A stretch of 64,000 nt of DNA, taken from Pandoraea terrae. Its GTDB lineage: Bacteria; Pseudomonadota; Gammaproteobacteria; Burkholderiales; Burkholderiaceae. The position numbers were made by a program, and so were the translations under genes. The stretch spans positions 1-64,000 of the forward strand of contig NZ_CABPRZ010000009.1 of the NCBI RefSeq assembly GCF_902459695.1, given 5' to 3'. Below are positions 17,119-26,558 of this stretch, piece by piece. How positions within the stretch are numbered: the first letter of the stretch is position 1; each line of letters begins with the position of its first letter. The notes beneath the pieces are model-generated. The model worked only from the letters and a program-made list of their open reading frames with translations. It was not told the DNA's origin and searched no databases.

Positions 17119-19251
17119 ATGAGCGGTCGTATCCGGGGCATGGCCATGAATTCTCGGCGGGATTTCTTGCGCGACGAACTCGAGCTGCTCAGTTCGATGC
17201 GCTTCGCCATCAGCCTGCTCTGCCTGCTGGCGATCGCCAGCGTGATCGGCACCGTGATCAGCCAAGGCCAGCCATACCCGAACTATGTCAACCAGTTCGG
17301 GCCCTTCTGGGCTGAAATATTTCGAGCTCTCGGGCTGTTCAATGTCTACGGTGCCTGGTGGTTTCTGCTGATCCTCGGCTTCTTGGTCGTATCCACATCG
17401 CTCTGCGTTATACGCAATACACCGAGAATCGTCACTGATATCCGCAGCTGGAAAGATCATGTTCGTGAAAGGAGCCTGCACGCCTTTCACCATAAGGCTG
17501 AATTTGGCACCGATCAGGCGCGCACGGACGTAGCCAGACGCCTGTCGCAGCACATTGGTCACCAGGGGTTTCGGCTGGTGATCCGGGAGCATGAGGGTGC
17601 GACACTGATCGCAGCCAGGGCCGGCATGGCCAACAAGCTCGGCTATGTTCTCGCGCATGTCGCGATTGTCGTCATATGCCTGGGGGGGCTGCTCGACAGC
17701 AACCTGATAATCCGGTTGCAAATGGCGCTGTTGGGCAAATCGCCGGTCATGGACAACCCGCTCATCGACTCGATCGGTCCGGAACACCGCTTGAGCCTTG
17801 CGAACCCCACCTTCCGCGGGAACGCCTTCGTGCCTGAAGGCGGTGAGGTCAGCACGGCGATCCTCGATGTCAACGACGGTTCCCTGATCCAGGATCTGCC
17901 GTTTTCCATCCAGCTGAAGAAATTTCGCGTCGAATACTATTCGACCGGGATGCCAAGGCTCTTTGCCAGCGACATCGTGGTGATCGACCATGCCACCGGC
18001 AAGCGCATCCCGGCCATCGTCAAGGTCAATCAGCCGCTCGTTTACCGAGGGATCTCCATCTACCAATCCGGCTTCGACGACGGCGGCAGCAAGCTCAAGG
18101 TGACGGCCTTTCCGATGCAAGGCTCGGGCGGCGCCACATTCGGACTGAACGGTGAGGTCGGCACCGCAGTGCGCCCGTCGCAGGCACTGCACGCACCGTA
18201 CACAGTGGAATTCACCGACTTCCGGCCAATCAATGTGGAGAACATCGCCAATGCGCAGGCGAAACCGGGGTCGGGCGCGTTGCCGCGCAATTCCCTGCCC
18301 GCCGCCCTGAACCGGCAACTCGGTTCGGGCGCCAGGCCCGGCGAGGCGAAGGACCTGCGCAACATCGGCCCATCGTTCCAGTACAAAGTGCGCGACGTCA
18401 GTGGTCAAGCGAACGAGTACAAGAATTACATGTTGCCGGTACAACTGGACGGCGAAAGCGTCTTTCTTTCCGGCATGCGCGACACGCCTGACGGCCCCTT
18501 CCACTATCTGCGTATCCCTGCAGGCGCCGACGGAACCGTCAACCAATGGATGATGCTGCGTGCGGCCCTCTTCAACCCGGAGTTCCGAGCCGAAGCAGCG
18601 AGCCGTTTCGCACGTGCGGCTATGCCGAACGAGAGCCCGACGCAGACGCAGGACCAATTGATGCAGAGCGCCGCGCGAACCCTGGCAATCTTCGCTGGGG
18701 TGGCGTCCGACCAGGCAGGGAATGGTTCGCCAGGAGGTTTCCAAGCGGTGGCCGAATTTGTGGCACACACACTCCCGCAAGCCGCGCAGGACAAAGCGGC
18801 CGAGCTGATGGTGCGCGTACTAGAAGGCACGGCCTGGCAGTTGTGGCAAATCGCCCGCGCGCAGGCAGGCCAGCCACCTGCCGCTGTGACACCCGAAAAC
18901 AGCCGCTTCGTGCGCAGTGCGCTCAATGCGCTATCGGACAACTTCTATTACGGCGCGCCGGTTTACCTCCGGCTTGATGCGTTTCATCAGGTTCAGGCGA
19001 GCGTTTTTCAACTGACCCGATCACCCGGCAAGGTGATCGTATACGTAGGGAGTGTGCTCCTGGTACTGGGCATTTTCTCGATGTTCTATGTGCGCCAGCG
19101 CCGGCTGTGGGTGTGGATCAAGGACCGAGATTCCGGGTCCACCGTTCTGATGGCCATGTCTACAACACGCAGGACGCTCGATTTCGAACGGGAATTCAAT
19201 CGGCTGCGTGGCCGCTTTCCGGCGTTGCTGGCCTCGTCTTCCCAAGGGTGA
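17119..19251 (+). CDS. resB: cytochrome c biogenesis protein ResB (system II)
   Basis: 710-residue membrane protein that, with CcsA/ResC, moves heme to the periplasm and attaches it to apocytochromes. Three N-terminal helices are visible (about residues 28-50, 78-98 and 175-196), then a large periplasmic domain and one C-terminal helix (near residues 635-655). SSMRFAISLLCLLAIASVIG is the typical first helix. The ATG at 17119 has a GAGG site; later in-frame ATGs exist at 17140 and 17146. It is followed directly by ccsA. Both genes look intact and could serve the many c-type cytochromes in the window. Confidence 0.93.
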   Translation: MSGRIRGMAMNSRRDFLRDELELLSSMRFAISLLCLLAIASVIGTVISQGQPYPNYVNQFGPFWAEIFRALGLFNVYGAWWFLLILGFLVVSTSLCVIRNTPRIVTDIRSWKDHVRERSLHAFHHKAEFGTDQARTDVARRLSQHIGHQGFRLVIREHEGATLIAARAGMANKLGYVLAHVAIVVICLGGLLDSNLIIRLQMALLGKSPVMDNPLIDSIGPEHRLSLANPTFRGNAFVPEGGEVSTAILDVNDGSLIQDLPFSIQLKKFRVEYYSTGMPRLFASDIVVIDHATGKRIPAIVKVNQPLVYRGISIYQSGFDDGGSKLKVTAFPMQGSGGATFGLNGEVGTAVRPSQALHAPYTVEFTDFRPINVENIANAQAKPGSGALPRNSLPAALNRQLGSGARPGEAKDLRNIGPSFQYKVRDVSGQANEYKNYMLPVQLDGESVFLSGMRDTPDGPFHYLRIPAGADGTVNQWMMLRAALFNPEFRAEAASRFARAAMPNESPTQTQDQLMQSAARTLAIFAGVASDQAGNGSPGGFQAVAEFVAHTLPQAAQDKAAELMVRVLEGTAWQLWQIARAQAGQPPAAVTPENSRFVRSALNALSDNFYYGAPVYLRLDAFHQVQASVFQLTRSPGKVIVYVGSVLLVLGIFSMFYVRQRRLWVWIKDRDSGSTVLMAMSTTRRTLDFEREFNRLRGRFPALLASSSQG

Positions 19252-19256
19252 TCATC

Positions 19257-20441
19257 ATGGAAATCTCACAAGGCTACTCCGAAGCCAACGGGTCGGGACG
19301 CCGCTCCTGGGTCGACGGCCTGTTCGCCATGGCGCTGCTGGGCGCAGCGCTATACACATTGGCCCGCTATGGCGGTGCAATGGATCCCTACGAAAAAGGG
19401 ATCGTGCTGGCAGCAGTTCCGGTGTTTGCCGCGTTGGGCTGGCACTGGCGTGCGATACGCCCGCTCATGGCGGGCGTTACGGTGTTGTCGCTCTGCGCCC
19501 TCGCGCTTTACCACGGGAACCTGACGCGAGCCGAACACGTTTTCCTGCTGAAATACCTTCTCTCCAGTCAATCCGCGATCTTGTGGATGAGTGCGCTGTT
19601 CTTCCTGGCCACGGGGTTTTACTGGGGTGGGCTGCTGGCGCGCTCGGCGTTCAGCGCCAGCATCGGCTCCGCGCTCGGCTGGGCGGCCGTTCTGATGGGA
19701 TTCTCGGGCCTGATGGTGCGCTGGTATGAGTCCTACCTGATCGGCACAGACATAGGTCATATCCCGATTTCGAACTTGTATGAAGTGTTCGTCCTGTTCT
19801 GTCTGATCACGGCGATGTTCTACCTCTACTACGAAAAACGTTACGCCACCCGGGCACTGGGACCGTTTGTCCTGTTGGTCGTCAGCGCGGCGGTCGGGTT
19901 CCTCCTGTGGTACAGCATTGCCCGGGGAGCGTATGAAATTCAGCCGTTGGTACCAGCGCTGCAGAGCTGGTGGATGAAGATTCACGTACCCGCGAATTTC
20001 ATAGGCTACGGCACCTTTTCGCTGGCCTCCATGGTCGCCGTGGCATATCTGATACGAGAACGGGAGGAAGTCCGCTTGATCGCAACAGGCCGCGACTTCA
20101 CTTCAGGATTTTTCACCTCGCGCCTGCCGAGCCTGCCGACACTTGACGACGTAATGTATAAAGCCATCGCCGTGGGCTTCGCCTTTTTCACAATCGCCAC
20201 CATTCTCGGTGCGCTGTGGGCAGCCGAAGCCTGGGGCGGCTACTGGAGTTGGGATCCGAAGGAAACCTGGGCTCTGATCGTTTGGCTCAACTATGCGGCA
20301 TGGCTGCACATGCGCCTGATGAAGGGTCTGCGCGGTACGGCAGCGGCGTGGTGGGCGCTTGTCGGCCTGCTTGTCACGACCTTCGCCTTTCTCGGCGTCA
20401 ACATGTTTCTTTCCGGATTGCACAGCTACGGGCAGCTTTGA
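19257..20441 (+). CDS. ccsA: cytochrome c biogenesis protein CcsA/ResC (heme handling)
   Basis: 394-residue multi-spanning membrane protein. The heme-binding WWD-type motif is WGGYWSWDPKETWALIVW near residues 321-338, with flanking histidines in the surrounding helices. It pairs with ResB to form the system II cytochrome c synthetase. ATG 19257 lies five bases after the resB stop, with AAGGG upstream. The frame is open earlier but would overlap resB. NCBI-style annotation often calls this protein CcsB, so the symbol is a naming choice. Confidence 0.92.
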   Translation: MEISQGYSEANGSGRRSWVDGLFAMALLGAALYTLARYGGAMDPYEKGIVLAAVPVFAALGWHWRAIRPLMAGVTVLSLCALALYHGNLTRAEHVFLLKYLLSSQSAILWMSALFFLATGFYWGGLLARSAFSASIGSALGWAAVLMGFSGLMVRWYESYLIGTDIGHIPISNLYEVFVLFCLITAMFYLYYEKRYATRALGPFVLLVVSAAVGFLLWYSIARGAYEIQPLVPALQSWWMKIHVPANFIGYGTFSLASMVAVAYLIREREEVRLIATGRDFTSGFFTSRLPSLPTLDDVMYKAIAVGFAFFTIATILGALWAAEAWGGYWSWDPKETWALIVWLNYAAWLHMRLMKGLRGTAAAWWALVGLLVTTFAFLGVNMFLSGLHSYGQL

Positions 20442-20587
20442 CGCATTTGCATGCCCGTACAAAACGCCCGCAACAGCGTAGGTTCGCGAAAGTTTGCCCC
20501 AGTTGGCTCGCCCGGCGGGCGCAGAAGGACTTGGCCGATGATTCGTGAGTCAGTTCGCGAAAAGCCTTGACAACTTCCTGCTCATAG

Positions 20588-20890
20588 AAGGGGCTCTGAA
20601 ACCATGATATCCGACTTCGTCGATGCGACGGGAGAACAACTCTCCCCCAGTGCCCCGGAGCCGCTGTACTTGCGGCCGATGGCGATGTTGGTAAGGCCCG
20701 GGAATCCCACCCGGATCAGACGATTCACCGATCTCCTTAAGCCCGGCGTGAAGATACTGGTCGTCAACGGCGCTGGTCAGAACGGCGTATGGGAAGACGT
20801 CGCCGGGCGCCTCGGGGATATCCGACAGGTGAAAGCCCTGCGGTCCAATATCGTCGCCTACGCAAAAAACAGTGCCGAGGCAAAAAAGAC
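20588..20890 (+). pseudogene. fragment of a ModA-like orphan binding protein
   Basis: About 95 residues matching the middle of the binding protein at 38265: GSETMISDFV, EPLYLRP, ILVV/VMAV...GAGQ and WEDVAGR align closely with the intact copy's MMSDFA, EPLYLRPAAILVRPGNP and GLWEDVAGRTGDI. The N-terminal signal and first lobe are missing, and the frame runs out soon after AEAKKTW, before the conserved IDAWLIWNIWQ part. It is therefore a remnant broken at both ends. It directly precedes the diheme cytochrome relic. Confidence 0.8.
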
Positions 20891-21597
20891 ATGGACCAAT
20901 CAGTCACTCCACACGGGTTTTTAATTAGCGCGGCGCGCCTGGCCATGGTTGGCGTCATGATGACAGCAACCATGGCGCACGCGCGCAGCGCAGACCTGGG
21001 GGCAACCGTTGCAACAAAAGGGACGGCCCAAGGGGCGCCCGCGTGTATCGGCTGCCATGGGGCGAAAGGCGAAGGCAACGCCGCTGCCGGTTTTCCGCGG
21101 CTCTCAGGCCTGAGCGCCGAATACCTTGCAACCCAGCTTGATGACTTCACGTCGGGGCAACGGTCGAACCCTGTCATGCGACCCATCGCAAAAAACATGT
21201 CGTCCGATAGCCGCAAGGCCGTCGCCGTCTACTTCGGCGCACTGCTCTCACGCGCCGGGATCAAGGCTGCGGATCCGGGCAATGCTGTGCCGTCTGACGC
21301 CGGTGCGTGGCTCCCCACACGCGGCCGCTGGGAATCCGGCCTGCCTGCGCGCAGTGTCATGGCCCGGGTGGCGCGGGTGTAGGCACAAAGTTCCCTCCGC
21401 TCGCCGGCCAGCCGGCAGCCTACATTGCGGGCCAGCTACGCGCCTGGAAAACCGCCGTGCGGCCGCCAGGTCCCCTGGCATTGATGCCCGCCATCGCTAC
21501 CAAGCTGTCGGATACCGACATCACCTCGGTTGCCAACTACTACGCGGGTATGTCCGGCTCGACTGGTACCGGCGCCTCGAATGGGAGCAGCCGATGA
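20891..21597 (+). pseudogene. diheme cytochrome c4-like, frameshifted between the two heme domains
   Basis: The first half starts at ATG 20891 with a signal peptide (ending at AHARS) and heme motif CIGCH. The frame is lost near 21340, where GRWESGLPA should run into CAQCHGPGG, found in another frame. The second half then continues to the stop at 21595-21597, including FPPLAGQPAAYIAGQLRAWK. With the frame repaired it would be a typical periplasmic diheme c4. The intact counterpart is at 44548-45327. The stop overlaps the start of the next gene as ATGA. Confidence 0.82.
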
Positions 21598-22508
21598 CCA
21601 TCCTGACTCCTGGCATGCGCGCCGGCCTGGCTTCGGTGCTGGCATCCGGCCTGATCGCAAATGCCCTGGCAACTGACACCGCATCATCAGCACCAGCGCC
21701 GAATGCCTCTACGAGTTCGGCAGAAAAAGCTTTCACGCCGCCGTCTGAAAGCGCCATGCCAACGGACGAATTCAAAAAGTCAGTCAAGCTGGGGGAGCAG
21801 ATATTCAACCACACTCAGAAATTCGCAGGGAAGTACGTGAGCAACTCGCTGAACTGTGCCAGTTGCCATCTGGACGCGGGACGAATGCCGAATTCCAGTC
21901 CGCTCTGGGCCGCGCACATCTCGTATCCCGCCTATCGAAGCAAGAACGGCGACGTCAACTCCTTTGCCGAGCGATTGCAGGGGTGTTTTGTATATAGCAT
22001 GAACGGGAAAGCCCCGCCCTTGGGCGATCCGGTGTTGGTTGCGCTCGAATCCTACGCGTACTGGCTCGCCAAAGGCGCGCCCGTAAGCTAAAAACTCGCG
22101 GGGCGAGGCTATCCGAAACTGACGCGTCCGCCACAGAAGGCAGACTACACACGAGGCGTGCAGGTTTATGCGCGGCGTTGTGCCTTATGTCACGGCGCCG
22201 ATGGACAGGGGCAGGCAAGCGGCGGCAAAACAGTCTTCCCTCCCCTTTGGGGTCCCAAGTCGTTTATCTGGGGCGCGGGTATGCATGAGCTACAGAACGC
22301 GGCTGGCTTTATGAAGGAAAACATGCCGTTAGGTCTGGGCGGGAGCCTGACTGATCAGCAAGCATGGGACGTAGCGCTGTTCATGGACAGTCATGAGCGC
22401 CCACAGGACCCGAGATTCGCGGCTCGGCTCCCGACAAGACCAATCGGGTCGGGTATGCGGTTCACACATCCTCTCCACCGGAGTGTCGCCATAGCGACAC
22501 TCCGGTGA
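21594..22508 (+). pseudogene. TsdA-like diheme cytochrome (thiosulfate dehydrogenase family), in-frame stop
   Basis: Member of the TsdA family, which oxidises thiosulfate to tetrathionate. Heme motifs CASCH and CALCH are both present, as is the GCFVYSMNG segment whose cysteine ligates the catalytic heme in TsdA. An in-frame TAA at 22089-22091 replaces the expected GE in GAPVGEKLAGR (here GAPVS, stop, KLAGRGYP). Downstream the frame is intact to 22508, and its last codons lie inside a perfect hairpin. Related intact protein: 43437-44543. Stop-codon readthrough cannot be ruled out but is unlikely in this decayed neighbourhood. Confidence 0.85.
22476..22507. terminator. perfect 14-bp hairpin between convergent genes
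   Basis: CACCGGAGTGTCGC and GCGACACTCCGGTG pair without mismatch around CATA. It lies between the TsdA-like relic and the convergent cystine ATPase gene and overlaps the final codons of the relic. No T-run follows in either direction, so its use as a terminator is likely but not typical. Confidence 0.55.
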
Positions 22509-22536
22509 CCAAAAACACGACTACGCAATCTCCTCG

Positions 22537-23262
22537 TTAATGCAGGACCTTTGCCAGAAAGTCCCGGGCTCGGTCCGATCGGGGTGCATCGAAGAAGTTG
22601 TCCTTGACACAATCCTCCACGATTACGCCCCCGTCCATGAACAGGACCCGGTCCGCGACCTTTCGGGCGAAACCCATTTCGTGGGTCACGCACACCATCG
22701 TCATTCCCTCCTGAGCGAGTTCGGTCATGACGTCCAAGACTTCATTGATCATCTCCGGATCGAGCGCTGACGTCGGCTCATCGAAGAGCATCGCCATCGG
22801 ATCCATGGACAACGCTCGGGCGATGGCAACACGTTGCTGCTGCCCGCCAGACATCTGACCAGGGAACTTGTGAGCGTGTGACTTGAGCCCGACCCGATCC
22901 AGCAAAGTTTGAGCTTTCACATCCGCTTCGTCACGTGATCTACGAAGGACCTTGATCTGCGCCAATGTGAGGTTCTGCAGAATGCTCATGTGCGGGAACA
23001 GCTCGAAATGTTGAAATACCATACCCACACGTGCACGTAGCGAAGTCAGGTTCGTTTTCGAATGACCCACGCTAACGCCATCGACAGTTATCGAGCCTTG
23101 CTGAAAGTCTTCAAGACCATTAATTGTCTTGATAAGCGTCGACTTACCGGAGCCCGACGGCCCGCAAACCACCACAACCTCACCTTTCTGAACAACCGTC
23201 GTACAGCCATCCAGAACACGGAATTGACCGTACCACTTCGAAACATCGTTGATGTCAATCAT
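22537..23262 (-). CDS. tcyN: cystine-type ABC transporter, ATP-binding protein
   Basis: 241-residue polar amino acid ATPase. Walker A is GPSGSGKST, signature [14 protein letters not shown], Walker [15 protein letters not shown], switch CVTHEMGFA. It lies 56 bases after the permease gene and completes a three-gene cystine-type transporter. The tcy name rests on the binding protein; the ATPase alone would only be called GlnQ-like. It should be controlled with the binding protein from the promoter region near 24922. Confidence 0.87.
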   Translation of the reverse strand: MIDINDVSKWYGQFRVLDGCTTVVQKGEVVVVCGPSGSGKSTLIKTINGLEDFQQGSITVDGVSVGHSKTNLTSLRARVGMVFQHFELFPHMSILQNLTLAQIKVLRRSRDEADVKAQTLLDRVGLKSHAHKFPGQMSGGQQQRVAIARALSMDPMAMLFDEPTSALDPEMINEVLDVMTELAQEGMTMVCVTHEMGFARKVADRVLFMDGGVIVEDCVKDNFFDAPRSDRARDFLAKVLH

Positions 23263-23318
23263 GTTGCGTTACCCGATCAGCTGATATTTTCAAGAATCGA
23301 CAACGGTCACTGCGCCGC

Positions 23319-23978
23319 CTAGTGCCGGGTCTGCAAGGCGAATCGCCCTTCCAGACGATGCTGAACGACCGATAGCAGCGAGCTCAATACCCAGTAAAGC
23401 GCTGCTGCCGCCAGATACAACGGCAACGGTTGAAAAGTCGTAGCGATGACCTCCTGCGCGGACCGAAGCAACTCGGTCACGGTGATCACCGATACGAGCG
23501 AGGTATCTTTGATCAAGCTGATGAGTGTATTGCCCATGGACGGAATCGCGAGGCGCAACGCCTGAGGGCCAACCACGTACCTGAGCGTCTGGAAATAGTT
23601 CAGTCCCAAGCTGTGCGATGCACTCCATTGTCCGCGCGGGATGCCGAGAATCGCGCCGCGCATGCTCTCCGAAAGATACGCCCCCGCGTTCAACGTGAGC
23701 GTCAGAATACCCGCCGCCGTTGGTGACAGCGAGATACCGACATCAGGCAACCCGTAGTACACAACAAATATTTGCACCAACAGCGGCGTGCCACGCATGA
23801 CGCTCACGTATGCTCGAGCAATCCGATCCAGAACGCGATTGCCACTGACTCGCATCACCGCAACGAAGGCACCGACCACGACTCCGAGCACCATTGCCGC
23901 GACCGCAAACTTGATGGTCAATAGCGCGCCCATCATCAAAACCGGCCCGGAATTGAGCACTAGATTGAAATGTTCCAT
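23319..23978 (-). CDS. tcyL: cystine-type ABC transporter, permease
   Basis: 219-residue HisM/GlnP-type permease with about five membrane helices and the ATPase-contact loop in SASHSLGLNYFQTLRYVVGPQA. Short length and single-permease arrangement match the cystine transporter TcyL/YecS. It lies between the binding protein and ATPase genes on the same strand, 47 bases after the former. Confidence 0.87.
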   Translation of the reverse strand: MEHFNLVLNSGPVLMMGALLTIKFAVAAMVLGVVVGAFVAVMRVSGNRVLDRIARAYVSVMRGTPLLVQIFVVYYGLPDVGISLSPTAAGILTLTLNAGAYLSESMRGAILGIPRGQWSASHSLGLNYFQTLRYVVGPQALRLAIPSMGNTLISLIKDTSLVSVITVTELLRSAQEVIATTFQPLPLYLAAAALYWVLSSLLSVVQHRLEGRFALQTRH

Positions 23979-24025
23979 CTACTCATCCTCCAACGTAACG
24001 CATGCTCATGCTATTGAGCCGTACG

Positions 24026-24823
24026 TCAGTTACCAACCGGACGAGTGACATCCGTGCCGAACCATTTCTTCGAAATCGTCGCGAGCGTTCCATCTTGTCT
24101 CATGGATGTCATCGCTCCATTCACCGATGCTGAAAAATCTGGATTTCCCTTCCGATACGGAATACCAATTTCATTGCTCGTATTCTTCAGAAGTCCGCCT
24201 CCGCGCACGGGCACATTCGCGGTCTTGATGAGATACGGAACGAACAGCCGGTCGTTCAGATAGGCGTCTGCTCGGCCGCTCACAAGATCGCCAAGTGCCT
24301 CATTCATCCCAGGATACGTCTGCACGATGATCCCGGGAACCGACTTGGCCAGGTCAGCAAAGTTCGAACCCAACGTAACCGCAACGCGCTTTCCCTTGAG
24401 TTCTTCAAGGCTTCGATACTCCTGCTTGTCATCACGCTTCTGCAGCACCTGAACTGCCGAGTAGGCGTAAGGCGGGCTAAAATCGAGCGACTGACGGCGT
24501 TGAGGCGTAATACTCACTTGATTTACCACCACATCGAACTTCCCCGCCTGCAGGCCACCGATCAGGCCTGACCATTCCGCCGTATAGAACTTCGGTTTGA
24601 CACCCAGCTTTGATGCCAACGCCTTTCCGACATCGACGTCAAAGCCTTGCAGCTCACCGTTTTGATCGCGAAAATTGAACGGAGGATAGGTTCCTTCCAT
24701 TCCGATCATCAGCTCGCCTCGGCTCTTGACGGTGTTCAGCAGATCTTCCGCATGCGCTCCGAGAGTTGCACACACGGCAGAAACCGAAAGAACTGTGAAT
24801 AAAATGGCCTTCTTAACCTTCAT
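24026..24823 (-). CDS. tcyJ: cystine-type ABC transporter, periplasmic binding protein (FliY/TcyJ-like)
   Basis: 265-residue SBP family 3 protein. After a signal peptide (cleavage at GAHA) it shows GTYPPFNF, LQGFDVDVGKALASKLGVKP and VVNQVSITPQRRQSLDFSPPY, closely following the cystine-binding FliY/TcyJ pattern as I know it. Start: the ATG ending at 24823 lies eight bases after an AGGAG site; the ATG six bases earlier sits too close to it. A 25-bp motif shared with the MetR-like/PatB promoter lies about 100 bases upstream. Ligand assignment is by family resemblance. Confidence 0.85.
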   Translation of the reverse strand: MKVKKAILFTVLSVSAVCATLGAHAEDLLNTVKSRGELMIGMEGTYPPFNFRDQNGELQGFDVDVGKALASKLGVKPKFYTAEWSGLIGGLQAGKFDVVVNQVSITPQRRQSLDFSPPYAYSAVQVLQKRDDKQEYRSLEELKGKRVAVTLGSNFADLAKSVPGIIVQTYPGMNEALGDLVSGRADAYLNDRLFVPYLIKTANVPVRGGGLLKNTSNEIGIPYRKGNPDFSASVNGAMTSMRQDGTLATISKKWFGTDVTRPVGN

Positions 24824-24921
24824 GATCATGTCTCCTGTTTTATATAACTGCTGCGATTGATATTCGCCTCATTCACTCAGTGAGAAGAGCTCAATCAGGT
24901 TCAGAGTAGCATCGCCAATTT

Positions 24922-24946
24922 ATGAAATAAAATGGTAAAATATCAT
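24922..24946 (-). promoter_or_regulatory. 25-bp putative MetR-like operator upstream of the cystine transporter
   Basis: Read on the minus strand it begins ATGATATTTTACCATTT and ends TTCAT. It matches 21 of 25 positions of the sequence at 30716-30740 between the MetR-like regulator and PatB. It is an imperfect dyad (ATGA...TCAT). It lies 99 bases upstream of the transporter start in an AT-rich stretch, as expected of a LysR-family site. Confidence 0.6.
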
Positions 24947-25109
24947 CAATCTATGAGCACATGTCATGAAAGAAACGAGTACCAACATTTTGCTATTCTT
25001 GGGAAAGCGGACTGATTCGGGGGCGCCATCTCAGTGACGAAGCGGCTGAGTTCGACTCAATCCGCGCTGCCGCGCGCATGCCGACAAAATTGACGGCCGC
25101 GCAATTGGG

Positions 25110-26444
25110 CTACAGACGGACCACGCTATCACGCGCCGCCAGTTTGTTTGGAAGACCAATCAGCACCAACAGCGCCGCGACCAACACGCTGCACGCAATC
25201 ATGTAGAGCGCGGTTTCAGTGCTGCCGGTCAACTCTTTGACTTTGCCGACAAGATACGGGCTGATTGCGCCACTAAGATTGCCAACCGAGTTGATGAGCG
25301 CAATCCCGCCAGCGGCTGCCGGGCCCGCCAAGACTTTCGGGGGAAGTGTCCAGAACACCGGGAGGCAACCCACTGTCCCCATCGCTGCCAAGGTAAGCGC
25401 GAGCAGCGACAGACTAGTGACACTACCAAACCATCCCGACAAGGCATAACCCAAACATGCGGCGAGGAGCGCAAATCCCAAGTGCTTGCGGCGTTCACCG
25501 GTTCTATCCGAGCTCCTGCCCACCAAAACCATGGCAACGCAGCCTGCCGCATAAGGAATTGCCGTGAGAAACCCGATCGACACCTTGTTTGTCACTCCGG
25601 TCTGCTTGATCAACTCAGGCAACCAGAACGTCAGCCCCCAAAGCCCAATGAGCGCAAACAGATACACGGCAGCGAGGAACAGTGTCTCAGGCTGACGCAG
25701 CGCCTTGCCGAAATGATGCTCACGACTCGTGTCCGACTCAAGCTCCAGGTTTTTGGTGATCACCTGCCGCTCCTCCGCCGACAACCATTTCGCATCTGAC
25801 GGTCGATCCGTCAGGTAGAAGAAAACGGCCACACCCAGCACGACGGTAAGTAGGCCTTCGAGCAAGAACAGCCACTGCCAGCCTGGCAGGTTGCCCGCGC
25901 CGTCGAAGTAGGTCATGACGAAGCCTGCGATTGGCCCGCCTACTACACCTGACAGCGGCACTGACGTTAGAAATAGTGCGTTGATTTGCGCGCGCTTCTT
26001 GGCGGGAAACCAATACGTGAAATAAAGCATCACGCCGGGCATGAAGCCGGCTTCGGTCGCCCCCACGATGAACCGAAGGACATAGAACCAGCGCTCCTCA
26101 CGCACGAACATCATCAGTGCCGAGGCGATCCCCCAGGAGATCATGATACGGGCGATCCATTTTCGCGCGCCGACCCGACCGAGAATAATGTTGCTGGGAA
26201 TCTCAAAGAGGAAGTACCCAATGAAGAAGATACCCGCGCCAAGACCATAGGCTGCGTCTGAGAGACCGAGATCACTTTGCATCTGCAACTTCGCAAAGCT
26301 GATGTTAACTCGATCGAGGTATGCGCAAATGAAGCAGATGGCCAGAAACGGGACCAATCGCCATGTTGCTTTCCGGTATGCCGATGCTTCCAGGGAAACA
26401 CCTGGCGAAGCATCCAGAGCTCCGCGGCCACTCGTATTAAACAT
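25110..26444 (-). CDS. MFS transporter, anion:cation symporter (phthalate/tartrate permease) type
   Basis: 444 residues, 12 helices. The motif AYLDRVNISFAKLQMQ in the first helix-loop and the GWQWLFLLEGLLTV segment are typical of the ACS family that imports organic acids by proton symport. ATG 26444 has a GGAGA site; the longer frame starting at 26528 is not supported. It lies 114 bases after the GST gene on the same strand, so it probably imports the substrate handled by the CitE/GST pair. The substrate is unknown. Confidence 0.88.
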   Translation of the reverse strand: MFNTSGRGALDASPGVSLEASAYRKATWRLVPFLAICFICAYLDRVNISFAKLQMQSDLGLSDAAYGLGAGIFFIGYFLFEIPSNIILGRVGARKWIARIMISWGIASALMMFVREERWFYVLRFIVGATEAGFMPGVMLYFTYWFPAKKRAQINALFLTSVPLSGVVGGPIAGFVMTYFDGAGNLPGWQWLFLLEGLLTVVLGVAVFFYLTDRPSDAKWLSAEERQVITKNLELESDTSREHHFGKALRQPETLFLAAVYLFALIGLWGLTFWLPELIKQTGVTNKVSIGFLTAIPYAAGCVAMVLVGRSSDRTGERRKHLGFALLAACLGYALSGWFGSVTSLSLLALTLAAMGTVGCLPVFWTLPPKVLAGPAAAGGIALINSVGNLSGAISPYLVGKVKELTGSTETALYMIACSVLVAALLVLIGLPNKLAARDSVVRL

Positions 26445-26558
26445 AAATCGTCTCCGAATATTTGGGACTTCGCGGCCCGTCCAGGTAATCGAAGTCCGTT
26501 TTTTTGTGTGCAATCCAATCATTGGCACGCCCGCTTCGGGCTTGCGCAGGTGCCGCCG

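Noticed and set aside
17002-18780. Long open frame (about 590 codons) on the minus strand opposite resB
   Set aside because: It has no membrane helices or domain, is rich in His/Arg/Gln typical of antisense frames in GC-rich genes, and lies fully over a clear ResB.
20789-20890. Reading the binding-protein fragment and the c4 cytochrome as one fusion protein
   Set aside because: They are in different frames; the cytochrome has its own ATG and signal peptide at 20891.
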